A DNA stretch of 64,000 bases from Lachnospiraceae bacterium. Its GTDB lineage: Bacteria; Bacillota; Clostridia; Lachnospirales; Lachnospiraceae. The stretch spans positions 62,001 to 126,000 of the forward strand of contig JAHZFJ010000002.1 in assembly GCA_019421365.1 (NCBI GenBank), written 5' to 3'. The notes beneath the pieces are model-generated. The model was not told the DNA's origin, did not search any database, and worked only from the letters and a program-made list of their open reading frames with translations. Position 1 is the first letter of the stretch. The number at the start of each line of letters is the position of its first letter. A program made the translations under genes and the position numbers. Shown one piece after another: positions 8,576 through 17,568 of the stretch.

Positions 8576-9877
8576 ATGAGAAATATCAAAAAAGTTATCT
8601 CAGCAGTACTTATTAGTTCGATGGTAATGACATCATTAGTTGGTTGTAGTAAAACAGAATCAAGCAAAGATTCTACAACAAAAAGCAATGTAGCAATCAC
8701 ATTATTAAATTCAAAAGGTGAAATACAAGAAGGTCTTGAAGCAATTGCTGAAAGATATGAAGCAAAAACTGGTGTTAGCATTGAAGTTATGGCTTGTGCT
8801 TCTGGTGAATCTCCATTCCAAAAGATCTCAAGTATGTACAGTGCAGGAAATCCACCAACATTAGCAATTCTTGATACTACTGATGTTAAACAACTAGCAG
8901 AGGAAAAAGCAGTTGACTTATCAAATGAAGACTGGGTTAAAGAAATGAACGGTCTTACAGCTGATGTAAATGGTAAAATATATAGTTTCCCATTATGTAT
9001 TGAAGGTAGAGGTATTATCTACAACAAGACAGCAATTGAAGAAACACTTGGTAGAGAATTCGATCCATCAACAATTAATTCTTATGATTCATTAAAAGCA
9101 ATTTTTGAAGAATTAAGAACAGCTGGTATGGAATATCCAGTAGTAGTAACAAAAGAAGATTGGTCGTTAGGTGCTCATCAATTACAATATGTATATGAAA
9201 CAAAAGACGGAGACCTAGGTTGGCAAGAAGTAATTGCTCAATTAGAATCTGGAGAATTAAAACTTGCAGATTACGATCGTTTTAATCAATTTGTACAAAC
9301 TTTTGATTTATTAAAAGAATACAATATCAACAATCCAGAACCATTAGCAGCAACATATGAACAAGATCCAATATTCCTAGCTGAAGGAGAAGCAGCATTC
9401 TGGGTAAACGGTTCTTGGGCTTGGCCTAACATAGTAGAAGCTGGTGGAGAAGATAATGAATATGGATTTATTCCATATGTATTAGGTAATGATACATCCG
9501 ATTTTGCAAACAATAAAATTCAAGCTAGTGCTTCTAAACAAGTTATGATCGATAAAGAAAAAGCTACTGATGAACAAATTCAAGCAGCAAAAGATTTCTT
9601 AAATTACTTAGTATACGATGATGAAGGTCAAAAAGCTTTAGTAGAAGATTGTAGCCTTATCCCCGTAGCTTCAAACAATGCTTATGAACCAGCTGATCCA
9701 CTTGGAAAAGCAATCAAAGAAGCAATGAATGAAGATAAAGTATTCACTGCAGCAGCAATTGTTCCTGGTGATCACTGGTCAGTTCTTGGAGCAGCAATGC
9801 AAAAATACCTTGCAGGAGAAAGTACAAAAGACGAATTAGCAAAATCAATGGAAGACTACTGGACTTCTCAAGAATAA
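8576..9877 (+). CDS. Carbohydrate ABC transporter substrate-binding lipoprotein (family 1)
   Basis: A 433-residue extracellular solute-binding protein. Residues 1-23 are a lipoprotein signal ending MTSLVGC, with the Cys anchored to the membrane outer face. The mature part has the family pattern, including the AEGEAAFWVNGSWAW block near residue 270 that is common in oligosaccharide binders. ATG 8576 follows CGGAGGG with good spacing. Codon use is strongly biased towards A/T-ending optimal codons, typical of a highly expressed gene. A strong hairpin follows before the permeases. Substrate is inferred to be sucrose or raffinose-type sugars from the enzymes downstream. Confidence 0.9.
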   Translation: MRNIKKVISAVLISSMVMTSLVGCSKTESSKDSTTKSNVAITLLNSKGEIQEGLEAIAERYEAKTGVSIEVMACASGESPFQKISSMYSAGNPPTLAILDTTDVKQLAEEKAVDLSNEDWVKEMNGLTADVNGKIYSFPLCIEGRGIIYNKTAIEETLGREFDPSTINSYDSLKAIFEELRTAGMEYPVVVTKEDWSLGAHQLQYVYETKDGDLGWQEVIAQLESGELKLADYDRFNQFVQTFDLLKEYNINNPEPLAATYEQDPIFLAEGEAAFWVNGSWAWPNIVEAGGEDNEYGFIPYVLGNDTSDFANNKIQASASKQVMIDKEKATDEQIQAAKDFLNYLVYDDEGQKALVEDCSLIPVASNNAYEPADPLGKAIKEAMNEDKVFTAAAIVPGDHWSVLGAAMQKYLAGESTKDELAKSMEDYWTSQE

Positions 9878-9903
9878 CAAGGTAGATATTAATTAATAAA
9901 TTA

Positions 9904-9957
9904 AGCAGAAAATGGGGGAGGAGCTTAAAGAAATTGAGCACTCCCGTTTTCTGTTTT
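9904..9957 (+). terminator. Attenuating hairpin between binding protein and permeases
   Basis: CAGAAAATGGGGGAG on the left pairs with CTCCCGTTTTCTG on the right, followed by TTTT. Partial read-through would express the binding protein in excess over the permeases. Confidence 0.8.
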
Positions 9958-10014
9958 AAGGATAGGTTTCTTTAAAGTGACTTTGATAATTAAAAAGAAA
10001 GAAGGAAGAAAGCA

Positions 10015-10896
10015 ATGAGAATTAAGAATAAGAAAGAAGGGCTCAAGATATTTGGGATATTTGCATTGCCTGGAATATTTGTTTTCGTGGCAGTGGTAAT
10101 TATTCCATTTCTATATGGACTATATTTGACATTCACAGATTGGAATGGAATCTCTAGTGCGACAAATCTTATAGGGTTTGAGAACTATGTTAATGTATTT
10201 AAAGATACAGAATTTTGGAAATCACTACTTCTTACATTAAAATATGTGGTTTGCAGTGTTATTCTAGTAAACATTGTAGCATTCTTCCTAGCATATATAC
10301 TAACAAGTAAACTTAAGGGAGTTGGATTTTTTCGTGCGGGATTCTTCACACCTAACTTAATAGGTGGTGTTGTATTAGGTTTTATATGGCAATTTATATT
10401 CTCAAGAGTACTTGTTAATATTGGAAGTACAACAGGCATTAGTTTTCTAACAAAATCTTTCCTTGCAGATCCGACAAAAGCTTTCTGGGCATTGGTTATT
10501 GTTACAGTATGGCAAACTTCTGGCTACATGATGTTAATCTATGTTGCTGGTTTTACGGGGCTTTCAACAGATGTGCTTGAAGCAGCAAGTATCGATGGAG
10601 CAACAGGCTTCCAAAAATTAAAGAGCATTACAGTACCTTTAATGATGCCATCATTTGTAATCTGTATTTTCCTTACGTTATCAAGAAGTTTCATGGTTTA
10701 CGATTTGAACTTATCATTGACAGGAGGAGAACCATACGGTACGACAGTAATGTCTGCTATGCATGTATACAATAAAGCGTTTACATCTAGACAGTACGGT
10801 GTAGGTCAGGCAGAAGCATTAGTATTATTCCTGATGGTTGCACTGATTAGTGGTGTTCAGATTTATCTAGGTAAGAGAAAAGAGGTGGAGGCATAA
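10015..10896 (+). CDS. Carbohydrate ABC transporter permease (MalF/UgpA type)
   Basis: A 293-residue inner-membrane permease of the binding-protein-dependent CUT1 family with six predicted helices. The EAA loop is LEAASIDGATGFQKLKSITVPLM near residues 184-206 (written here as EAASIDGATG...ITVPL), which contacts the ATPase. AGAAGGAAGAAAGCA precedes ATG 10015. It overlaps the next permease gene at TAATG (10894-10898), so the two are coupled and form the channel. No ATPase gene lies in the locus; a shared MsmK-type ATPase elsewhere would be needed. Confidence 0.92.
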   Translation: MRIKNKKEGLKIFGIFALPGIFVFVAVVIIPFLYGLYLTFTDWNGISSATNLIGFENYVNVFKDTEFWKSLLLTLKYVVCSVILVNIVAFFLAYILTSKLKGVGFFRAGFFTPNLIGGVVLGFIWQFIFSRVLVNIGSTTGISFLTKSFLADPTKAFWALVIVTVWQTSGYMMLIYVAGFTGLSTDVLEAASIDGATGFQKLKSITVPLMMPSFVICIFLTLSRSFMVYDLNLSLTGGEPYGTTVMSAMHVYNKAFTSRQYGVGQAEALVLFLMVALISGVQIYLGKRKEVEA

Positions 10897-11756
10897 TGGC
10901 AGCAAATAACATTGGCGGAACCAAAGCAAAGATAAAGAATATTGGTACGTATGTAGGACTTACTTTGGTGTTTCTACTATACATGTTTCCATTTATCTTT
11001 GTAATTATTAACTCATTCAAAACTAAAAAAGAAATTATTAAAACTCCTTTAAAATTATTAAGTGATGCTGGTTTTAATTTTGATAACTTTGTAAAAGCAT
11101 ATGAAAAGATGAATTTTATGAACGCGTTAACTAATTCGTTGTTCGTTACTGTAACATCTACAGTTGTCGTAATTACCCTAGCAGCAATGACTGCATATTA
11201 TTTCGTTAGAATTAATAATAAGATTTCAAAAGTATTCTTCGCGTTGATGGTTGCTTCTATGATCATTCCATTCCAAGCAATCATGATTCCGTTAGTTTCT
11301 ATATACGGAGCAAAATTAGGTATGTTAAATAGTCGTGTAACATTAATATTCATGCACGTTGGATTCTCCATAAGTATGTCAGTATTCATATTTCATGGTT
11401 TTATTAGGAGTAGTATACCAATCGCATTAGAAGAAGCAGCATATATTGATGGTTGTACAAGAACGAAGACATTCTTCAAAATTATCTTCCCGTTATTAAA
11501 GCCAACAACTGCAACATTAGTGATCCTTAATGTATTAGCTTTCTGGAATGACTTCTTATTACCATCACTTGTATTAACAAAAGAAAAATTGTTAACATTG
11601 CCATTGTCAACGTATAAATTCTATGGTACGTATTCCGCAGATTTAGGTACGATTATGGCCGCACTAGTATTAACTGTTGCACCAATCCTTGTCCTTTACG
11701 TATTCCTTCAAAAATATATTATTAGCGGTGTTGTTTCAGGTGCAGTTAAATCATAA
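10896..11756 (+). CDS. Carbohydrate ABC transporter permease (MalG/UgpE type)
   Basis: A 286-residue partner permease with six helices. The EAA loop is EEAAYIDGCTRTKTFFKIIF near residue 173, and the C-terminal part has ALEEAAYIDG followed by PLLKPTTATLVIL. Its start codon overlaps the stop of the first permease. Together with the lipoprotein at 8576 it makes an oligosaccharide importer of the CUT1 class. The GH32 gene follows 29 bases after the stop, in the same transcription unit. Confidence 0.92.
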   Translation: MAANNIGGTKAKIKNIGTYVGLTLVFLLYMFPFIFVIINSFKTKKEIIKTPLKLLSDAGFNFDNFVKAYEKMNFMNALTNSLFVTVTSTVVVITLAAMTAYYFVRINNKISKVFFALMVASMIIPFQAIMIPLVSIYGAKLGMLNSRVTLIFMHVGFSISMSVFIFHGFIRSSIPIALEEAAYIDGCTRTKTFFKIIFPLLKPTTATLVILNVLAFWNDFLLPSLVLTKEKLLTLPLSTYKFYGTYSADLGTIMAALVLTVAPILVLYVFLQKYIISGVVSGAVKS

Positions 11757-11785
11757 TAGATAGAATAAATAGCGGGGGATTAAAT

Positions 11786-13333
11786 ATGAAGTATAAGATT
11801 AATTGTGATAAATCCTATCTTTGGATACCTGTGCAAGTGCATGGGGAGCAAACAGAAATTACTTTTGAAATTGATAATGAAAAAGTTATGGAATTTAAAA
11901 TTCCCATTGGAAATGATTCGAATATAGATTTCTATGCCTCAATTCCTATTGATAATTTTAAAGGTAGGACGTTCTTACTTTCAGGAACGGATGTAATGCA
12001 TTTTTATAATGGAATATCCCAGGCGGATGTTCCATACCAAAAGGAAGGGGTTACTAGACCTCAGATACATTTTACAGCAGATACGGGGTGGATTAACGAT
12101 CCTAATGGACTCGTGTATCAAGATGGTGTGTACCATATGTATTTTCAATATAATCCTTTCCATGTTGAGTGGGAGAATATGAGTTGGGGACATGCTACAA
12201 GTACAGATTTAATCCACTGGAAACAAGAAGATACGGTAATGTGGCCAGATGAGTACGGTATGATGTTCTCTGGTTGTGGGCTACGAAATGATAAAGAATT
12301 ACTTGATTTACCAAAAGATGCTTTACTATATTATTATTCTGCAGCAGGTGATACAACAACTTGGTCAAAAGGCAGAGAATTTGTCCAAGGAATTGCTTAT
12401 AGTACAGATGGTGGGAAACATTTAACAAAGTTGAAAGATATAAACATTCCTACTATAGAAAAAGAAAATAGGGATCCAAAAGTATTCTGGCATGAAAAAA
12501 GCCAAGCCTATATTATGGTTATGTGGTTACAAGAAGATGAATTCGCTGTACTAAGAAGTACGAATCTTAAGGATTTTTCAATTAGTCAAAGACTTAGATT
12601 AACAGATGCGTTTGAGTGTCCGGACTTATTTGAACTACAGGTTGTGGGAGAAGAAGAAACAAGATGGGTATTCTGGTGTGCAGATGGATATTATTATGTT
12701 GGTGACTTTGATGGATATACTTTCACAAATTATTCAGACAAACTTGTATCTTATGCAAGCAAGTTGCCATATGCAGCACAGACAATTTCGGGACTTGATA
12801 ACCGTCACGTATCAATACCATGGCTTCGTGCTAGATTTGAAGACAAACCTTACACAGGTGCAATGGGGATTCCAAGGGAATTTTCATTACTAAGAACTAA
12901 TGATGGATTACGTTTACAACATAATCTATGTAAAGAATATAAAGATACTAGGCATCTGATTGAAACAACTTATTTTACAGAGCGTATCGATATTACCAGA
13001 TCACAAGTTCCTATGGAAATTGAAATTACATGGGAGGGTGAATGTAGTGATGAACTGGTAATTAAGATCGGAGAACAAATCATTAAAGTTGATTTTGCAG
13101 GTAGAAAACTCTGTTACCAAGAGGAAACTAACGTCTTATTCAATGGTTCAACAGGCGAGTTAGTATCTATTATTATTGACGGGGAATTGGTTGAAATAAC
13201 AACCCAAAATTCTACTATATATGCAGTTTATGAATTGCCAGAACAAATTTTTACTGGTAAAATAGAAGTGTGTTCCAACACGTCTAAGAAACATTATAAA
13301 GTAAACTTATATGAGACAGAAATGGGGAGTTAG
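11786..13333 (+). CDS. GH32 beta-fructofuranosidase (sucrose/fructan hydrolase)
   Basis: A 515-residue intracellular glycoside hydrolase (no signal peptide) that releases terminal fructose from sucrose, raffinose-type sugars or short fructans. The five-blade propeller begins with WINDPNG at residues 102-108, Asp105 being the nucleophile. It also has NRDPKVFW (RDP motif, transition-state Asp) and FECPDLF with the acid/base Glu. A C-terminal beta-sandwich occupies about residues 385-515. The first 85 residues before the propeller are unusual and probably a small N-terminal sandwich. Start ATG follows GCGGGGGAT. No phosphotransferase gene is nearby, so the substrate is probably unphosphorylated. 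Confidence 0.9.
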   Translation: MKYKINCDKSYLWIPVQVHGEQTEITFEIDNEKVMEFKIPIGNDSNIDFYASIPIDNFKGRTFLLSGTDVMHFYNGISQADVPYQKEGVTRPQIHFTADTGWINDPNGLVYQDGVYHMYFQYNPFHVEWENMSWGHATSTDLIHWKQEDTVMWPDEYGMMFSGCGLRNDKELLDLPKDALLYYYSAAGDTTTWSKGREFVQGIAYSTDGGKHLTKLKDINIPTIEKENRDPKVFWHEKSQAYIMVMWLQEDEFAVLRSTNLKDFSISQRLRLTDAFECPDLFELQVVGEEETRWVFWCADGYYYVGDFDGYTFTNYSDKLVSYASKLPYAAQTISGLDNRHVSIPWLRARFEDKPYTGAMGIPREFSLLRTNDGLRLQHNLCKEYKDTRHLIETTYFTERIDITRSQVPMEIEITWEGECSDELVIKIGEQIIKVDFAGRKLCYQEETNVLFNGSTGELVSIIIDGELVEITTQNSTIYAVYELPEQIFTGKIEVCSNTSKKHYKVNLYETEMGS

Positions 13334-14311
13334 ATGGCAACGTTAAAAGACGTAGCCGCAAAGTCAGGAGTTACTGTTACAACGGTATCTCGGGTACTTA
13401 ATAATCGCGGTTATATTAGTGAAGAAACTAGAGATAAAGTACATGCAGCAATGAAGGAACTTAATTATCAACCAAATGAGATTGCAAGATCACTTTCAAA
13501 GCAAAAGAGTAACAATATTGGGATTATTGTTCCTCATATTGAACACCCTTATTTTGCAAGATTAATTGGGTATTTGGAAAGAGAAGCTGCAAAAAGGAAT
13601 TATAAAATAATACTTTGTAATTCACATGCAAAATTTGAAAAAGAGATAGACTATTTAGAAATGTTTCAATCGCATCGAGTTGCTGGAATTATTTTATGCT
13701 CAAGATCAGTTGATATAGGGAAGTTTGTTTCCTTAAATATTCCTGTAGTGAGCATTGAAAGACTAGTTGATGTAGGGACGACAAGTGTGGAATGTGATAA
13801 TTATCAGGGAGGCGTTCTAGCTGCAGAACACCTTATTGCAAAAGGATGTAGGCACTTGGTTCATTTCTCGGGTATTGAGAATGAAGCAATGCCAGCTGAT
13901 GCTCGAAGTAAGGGATTTGTTAAAGTATGTGAGGATAACAATATCTTACATAAAGAGGTAGAAAGTAAAGCTGATGATTATCTGAATATGGAATATCATT
14001 CGTTAATAGAGAGTGTTCTCAAAGAGAACCCAGAGGTAGATGGAATCTTTGCTAGTAGTGATTTAATTGCAGCGCAAGTAATTCAAGTGGCTAGAAAGAT
14101 GAATATTCAAGTTCCTGACCGTTTAAAAATCGTGGGATTTGATGATGTTAGTATTGCTTCTTTGGTTAGTCCAACTATTACAACCATACACCAGCCAATT
14201 AAAGAGATGGCACAGGAAGCTATAAACTGTTTGATTAAATGTTCAGAAAACAGTGTAGTTCCTTCCCGAATTCAATTACCTGTATCATTAATTAAGCGAG
14301 AAACAACATAG
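13334..14311 (+). CDS. LacI-family sugar-responsive repressor
   Basis: 325 aa. The N-terminal helix-turn-helix (LKDVAAKSGVTVTTVSRVLN) and hinge (IARSLSKQKS) are complete. The remaining residues form a periplasmic-binding-like effector domain (NNIGIIVPHIEHPYFARLIG; later DGIFASSDLIAAQVI). It starts directly after the GH32 stop codon, so it is co-translated with the catabolic genes. The palindrome at 8211-8230 is the likely operator. The effector is probably a sugar or sugar phosphate from sucrose breakdown (ScrR-like role); this is inference. Confidence 0.9.
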   Translation: MATLKDVAAKSGVTVTTVSRVLNNRGYISEETRDKVHAAMKELNYQPNEIARSLSKQKSNNIGIIVPHIEHPYFARLIGYLEREAAKRNYKIILCNSHAKFEKEIDYLEMFQSHRVAGIILCSRSVDIGKFVSLNIPVVSIERLVDVGTTSVECDNYQGGVLAAEHLIAKGCRHLVHFSGIENEAMPADARSKGFVKVCEDNNILHKEVESKADDYLNMEYHSLIESVLKENPEVDGIFASSDLIAAQVIQVARKMNIQVPDRLKIVGFDDVSIASLVSPTITTIHQPIKEMAQEAINCLIKCSENSVVPSRIQLPVSLIKRETT

Positions 14312-14317
14312 AATAAG

Positions 14318-14362
14318 TAAACAGTCTATTTTCTTATAGTTAAAGAGAATAGGCTGTTTTTT
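14318..14362 (+). terminator. Terminator after the LacI gene
   Basis: AAACAGTCTATT pairs with AATAGGCTGTTT, followed by TTT. This probably ends the 8179 transcription unit. Confidence 0.75.
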
Positions 14363-14428
14363 ACATAGAAGTGGCTCTATAGACACTTTTTAGTACACAT
14401 TAGAGTTGGATTAAGGAGGAAGTTTAGA

Positions 14429-15385
14429 ATGTATGATGTAGTAACTTTAGGAGAATTATTAGTAGATTTTACACCAAATGGTATCACTGAGAGTGGAAAT
14501 CCAAGCTTTGAAAGAAATCCAGGTGGCGGTCCAGCTAATATGGCGTGTGCAGTAGCTAAATTAGGTGGAAAGGTTGCATTCCTTTCTCAAGTTGGTAACG
14601 ACATGTTTGGCCAAGCATTAAAGAAAATCGTTACAAATGAGAACGTAGATTGTACGCAAGTTAGATTGTCAGATGAGTATAAAACAACATTAGCATTCGT
14701 TGGCTTAGATGAATCAGGAGAGCGGTCATTTAGCTTTTATCGTAAAAACGGTGCAGACACGATGATGAAGACGAAAGATTATGATTTATCCGTATTAAAA
14801 GATACAAAATACTTTTTCTTAAGCAGTGTTTTAATGGCTGAGGGAACAAGCCGTGAAACAAGCTTCGAGATTTTAGAGGAAGCAAAGAAGGTTGGTGTAC
14901 CGGTTGCATTCGATCCAAATCTTCGATTTAACTTGTGGGAAGACCATAATGAACTAAAAGAGTGTGTGCGTAAAGCATTAACATATGCAGATATCGTGAA
15001 AGTCTCTGACGAAGAGCTTGAGTTTCTAATGGATAGTGATAACTTATCAGCAGCAGCGCTAAAGATGAAAGAAGAATTTAATATTGGAATCCTTATAGTT
15101 ACACAAGGTAAAGACGGATGTACTGCATATACAGATAAAGGCATTGTAAAACATGAAGGGTTTACAGTTGAAAAGCCAGTAGATACAACAGCAGCAGGGG
15201 ATTCTTTCACAGGTGGTTTTTTAAATACATTAGCAAGTTATGATAAGAACTACGCTGAAATGACCTTAGAAGAAATTAAAAGATGCCTACAAATTGGTAA
15301 CGCAGTAGGAAGTTTAACAGTTACAAAACGAGGTGCAATCTCAGCGCTACCTACCTGGGATGAGGTTAAGAAGATAATTAAATAA
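14429..15385 (+). CDS. scrK: Fructokinase (PfkB/ribokinase family)
   Basis: A 318-residue cytosolic kinase that phosphorylates fructose to fructose 6-phosphate with ATP. It has the N-terminal PfkB signature region GGGPANMACAVAKLGG (residues about 32-47) and the C-terminal DTTAAGDSFTGGFL, whose Asp is the catalytic base. Overall wording matches the Clostridium/Thermotoga fructokinase subgroup. TAAGGAGGAAGTTTAGA precedes ATG 14429. Position between GH32 and sucrose-active enzymes supports fructose as substrate. Read from a unit separate from the upstream operon because of the terminator at 14318-14362. Confidence 0.88.
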   Translation: MYDVVTLGELLVDFTPNGITESGNPSFERNPGGGPANMACAVAKLGGKVAFLSQVGNDMFGQALKKIVTNENVDCTQVRLSDEYKTTLAFVGLDESGERSFSFYRKNGADTMMKTKDYDLSVLKDTKYFFLSSVLMAEGTSRETSFEILEEAKKVGVPVAFDPNLRFNLWEDHNELKECVRKALTYADIVKVSDEELEFLMDSDNLSAAALKMKEEFNIGILIVTQGKDGCTAYTDKGIVKHEGFTVEKPVDTTAAGDSFTGGFLNTLASYDKNYAEMTLEEIKRCLQIGNAVGSLTVTKRGAISALPTWDEVKKIIK

Positions 15386-15412
15386 GAGTATAACGAAAGT
15401 GAGGGTTCATAT

Positions 15413-17089
15413 ATGGAACAGAAGAATACAATTAAGAAGTCATGGTGGAAAGAAAGCGTAGTATATCAGATTTATCCAAGAAGTTATCAAGATAGCAACG
15501 GAGATGGTATTGGAGATTTACGAGGTATTATAAAAAAACTCCCTTATTTACAGTGGTTAGGAGTAGATGTAATTTGGTTAAGTCCAGTGTACAAATCACC
15601 TAATGATGATAATGGATATGATATCAGTGATTATAGAGATATTATGACTGAATTTGGTACAATGGAAGATTTCGATTTACTATTAAAAGAAGCTCATAAA
15701 CATGATTTGAAGATTATGATGGACTTAGTTGTTAACCATTCTTCTGACGAACATGCTTGGTTTATAGAGAGTCGGAAATCAAAAGATAATCCATACCGTG
15801 ATTACTACATCTGGAGAGAAGGCAAAGATGGTAAAGAACCAAATAACTGGGGCGGTAGCTTTGGAGGTTCTGCATGGAAGTATGATGAAGCAACAGATAT
15901 GTATTTTCTACATACCTTCTCACCAAAACAACCTGATTTGAACTGGGATAATCCAGTTCTACGTAATGAAGTATTCGATATGATGAGCTGGTGGTTAGAT
16001 AAGGGTGTTGATGGATTCCGAATGGACGTAATCAACATGATATCTAAGGTTCCAGGATTCCCTGATGGAGATAAGGAAGGACGTCTATATGGTGACTTCA
16101 CTCCTTATGTTATGAATGGACCTCACGTACATGAATATTTGCAAGAGATGAATCAAAAAGTCCTTAGTAAATACGATGTAATTACTGTTGGAGAAGCTCC
16201 ATCAGTATCCGTAGAAGAGGCAAAGAAATACGCAGGATTTAATTCAGGCGAACTTAACATGGTGTTTGAATTCGAGCATATGTGTGTTGATGAAGGACAA
16301 TATGGTAAATGGACAAAGCTTCCACTTGATTTAGTAAAGTTAAAAGAAATCTTAACAAAATGGCAAACAGGACTTGATGGTCTGGGCTGGAATAGTCTCT
16401 ACTGGAATAACCATGATCAACCTCGTATCGTAAGCCGCTGGGGAAATGATGGTGAGTACCATAATAAATCAGCTAAGATGTTAGGAACTTGTCTTCATAT
16501 GATGCAAGGTACTCCATATATCTATCAAGGTGAAGAGATTGGTATGACAAATGTTGATTTTACTTCTATCGATCAATTCCGTGATATTGAATGCCTAAAT
16601 CAATATGATGATTTTGTAAATAAAATCGGAATGGACAAAGAAGAAGCATTTGCAAGAATTAAGAAATCTAGCCGTGATAATGCAAGAACACCAATGCAAT
16701 GGGATTCTTCAGCTAATGGCGGTTTCTCAGATGGAACACCATGGATTGAAGTAAATCCAAATTACACTAATATCAATGTGGAAGCACAAAAAGATGACGA
16801 GTATTCCATCTTACATTTCTACAAAAATCTTATTAAATTTAGAAAAGATCATGAAATCGTTGTATACGGTTCTTATGAATTATTATTAGCAGATGATCCG
16901 AATGTATTTGCCTACAAGAGAAGCCTTGGAGATCAGACATTATATGTGTTATGTAACTTCACAGACAAGTCAGTTGATGTTCAAGTACCAGGATATGAAG
17001 AAGATAAGAATCAATTAGTGATTCGTAATGATACAGAGTGGACAAAAGGTACATTAAGACCTTACGAAGCTAGAGTTTATCTAGTTTAA
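15413..17089 (+). CDS. malL: GH13 alpha-glucosidase (oligo-1,6-glucosidase type)
   Basis: A 558-residue intracellular glucosidase. The (beta/alpha)8 barrel has all GH13 motifs: MDLVVNHSSDEH (about 103-114), GFRMDV with nucleophile Asp205, GEAPS with acid Glu261, and NNHDQ with Asp335. The residue after the nucleophile is Val, which in this subfamily (GH13_31) goes with alpha-1,6 preference; Thr would suggest alpha-1,4. It can thus cleave isomaltose-type sugars and possibly the sucrose glucose-fructose bond. It starts 27 bases after fructokinase with GTGAGGG ahead and shares its transcript. Repeat A copy 2 follows. Confidence 0.9.
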   Translation: MEQKNTIKKSWWKESVVYQIYPRSYQDSNGDGIGDLRGIIKKLPYLQWLGVDVIWLSPVYKSPNDDNGYDISDYRDIMTEFGTMEDFDLLLKEAHKHDLKIMMDLVVNHSSDEHAWFIESRKSKDNPYRDYYIWREGKDGKEPNNWGGSFGGSAWKYDEATDMYFLHTFSPKQPDLNWDNPVLRNEVFDMMSWWLDKGVDGFRMDVINMISKVPGFPDGDKEGRLYGDFTPYVMNGPHVHEYLQEMNQKVLSKYDVITVGEAPSVSVEEAKKYAGFNSGELNMVFEFEHMCVDEGQYGKWTKLPLDLVKLKEILTKWQTGLDGLGWNSLYWNNHDQPRIVSRWGNDGEYHNKSAKMLGTCLHMMQGTPYIYQGEEIGMTNVDFTSIDQFRDIECLNQYDDFVNKIGMDKEEAFARIKKSSRDNARTPMQWDSSANGGFSDGTPWIEVNPNYTNINVEAQKDDEYSILHFYKNLIKFRKDHEIVVYGSYELLLADDPNVFAYKRSLGDQTLYVLCNFTDKSVDVQVPGYEEDKNQLVIRNDTEWTKGTLRPYEARVYLV

Positions 17090-17107
17090 TTTACTGATTT
17101 GGGGATC

Positions 17108-17352
17108 AAAAGCCCATTTTATATTTTGATTCGTCCATTTGCACAGATTTATGTGTGAGCATGTTATACCAAACGTAGTTCACTCGCAACTCGCTCTCGC
17201 TTGGATGAAGTTCGTAGTGGTACATAAGGCTCTAAACTACAGAGCCTAAGTACCAACGCCTTCATACAGTTGCTCATCAAACTACGTTCGGCATAACATT
17301 AGTCAAGTTTTATATGTGCAAATTGACGAAGGTGAATTTTATTGTGGGCTTT
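17108..17352. repeat. Repeat A, copy 2: large imperfect palindrome of about 245 bp
   Basis: Same repeat as at 81-325, in the same orientation and nearly the same length. The ends are AAAAGCC (17108-17114) and GGCTTT (17347-17352). The interior 17131-17333 differs from copy 1 at about a dozen sites, several of them in the loop. It follows the stop of the alpha-glucosidase gene by 19 bases and could act as its terminator. No reading frame of interest. Confidence 0.8.
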
Positions 17353-17374
17353 CGACATTCGAATCTATAGGGAA

Positions 17375-17530
17375 TTACGAAACTCAATATATGATTTCTC
17401 AGTTTCTTAACTGGCGTATTATAGTACGAAACATGCGGTACATCTAAGCACTTCTTAGTTTGTACGATTAAGGTATTCAAATAATGCGCAACCAGTCAAG
17501 AAACAGTTAAATATAATGAGAGTATCGCAT
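17375..17530. repeat. Repeat B, short diverged copy
   Basis: The ends are ATTACGAAACTC and GAGTATCGCAT, imperfect inverted repeats. Inside these, CAGTTTCTTAACTGG pairs with CCAGTCAAGAAACAG. The middle (TATAGTACGAAACATGCGG, then TACTTAG-like CACTTCTTAG) resembles the outer arms of the long copies at 19795 and 49110, but the GC-rich centre is missing. It abuts repeat A copy 2, as the short copy at 486-587 does with copy 1. Confidence 0.55.
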
Positions 17531-17568
17531 TGTATAAAACAATTATATAATCAAAAAGGAGAGATACC

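Noticed and set aside
14779..15210. Antisense frame of 143 codons inside fructokinase
   Set aside because: Shadow of a well-conserved gene; no ribosome binding site or motif.
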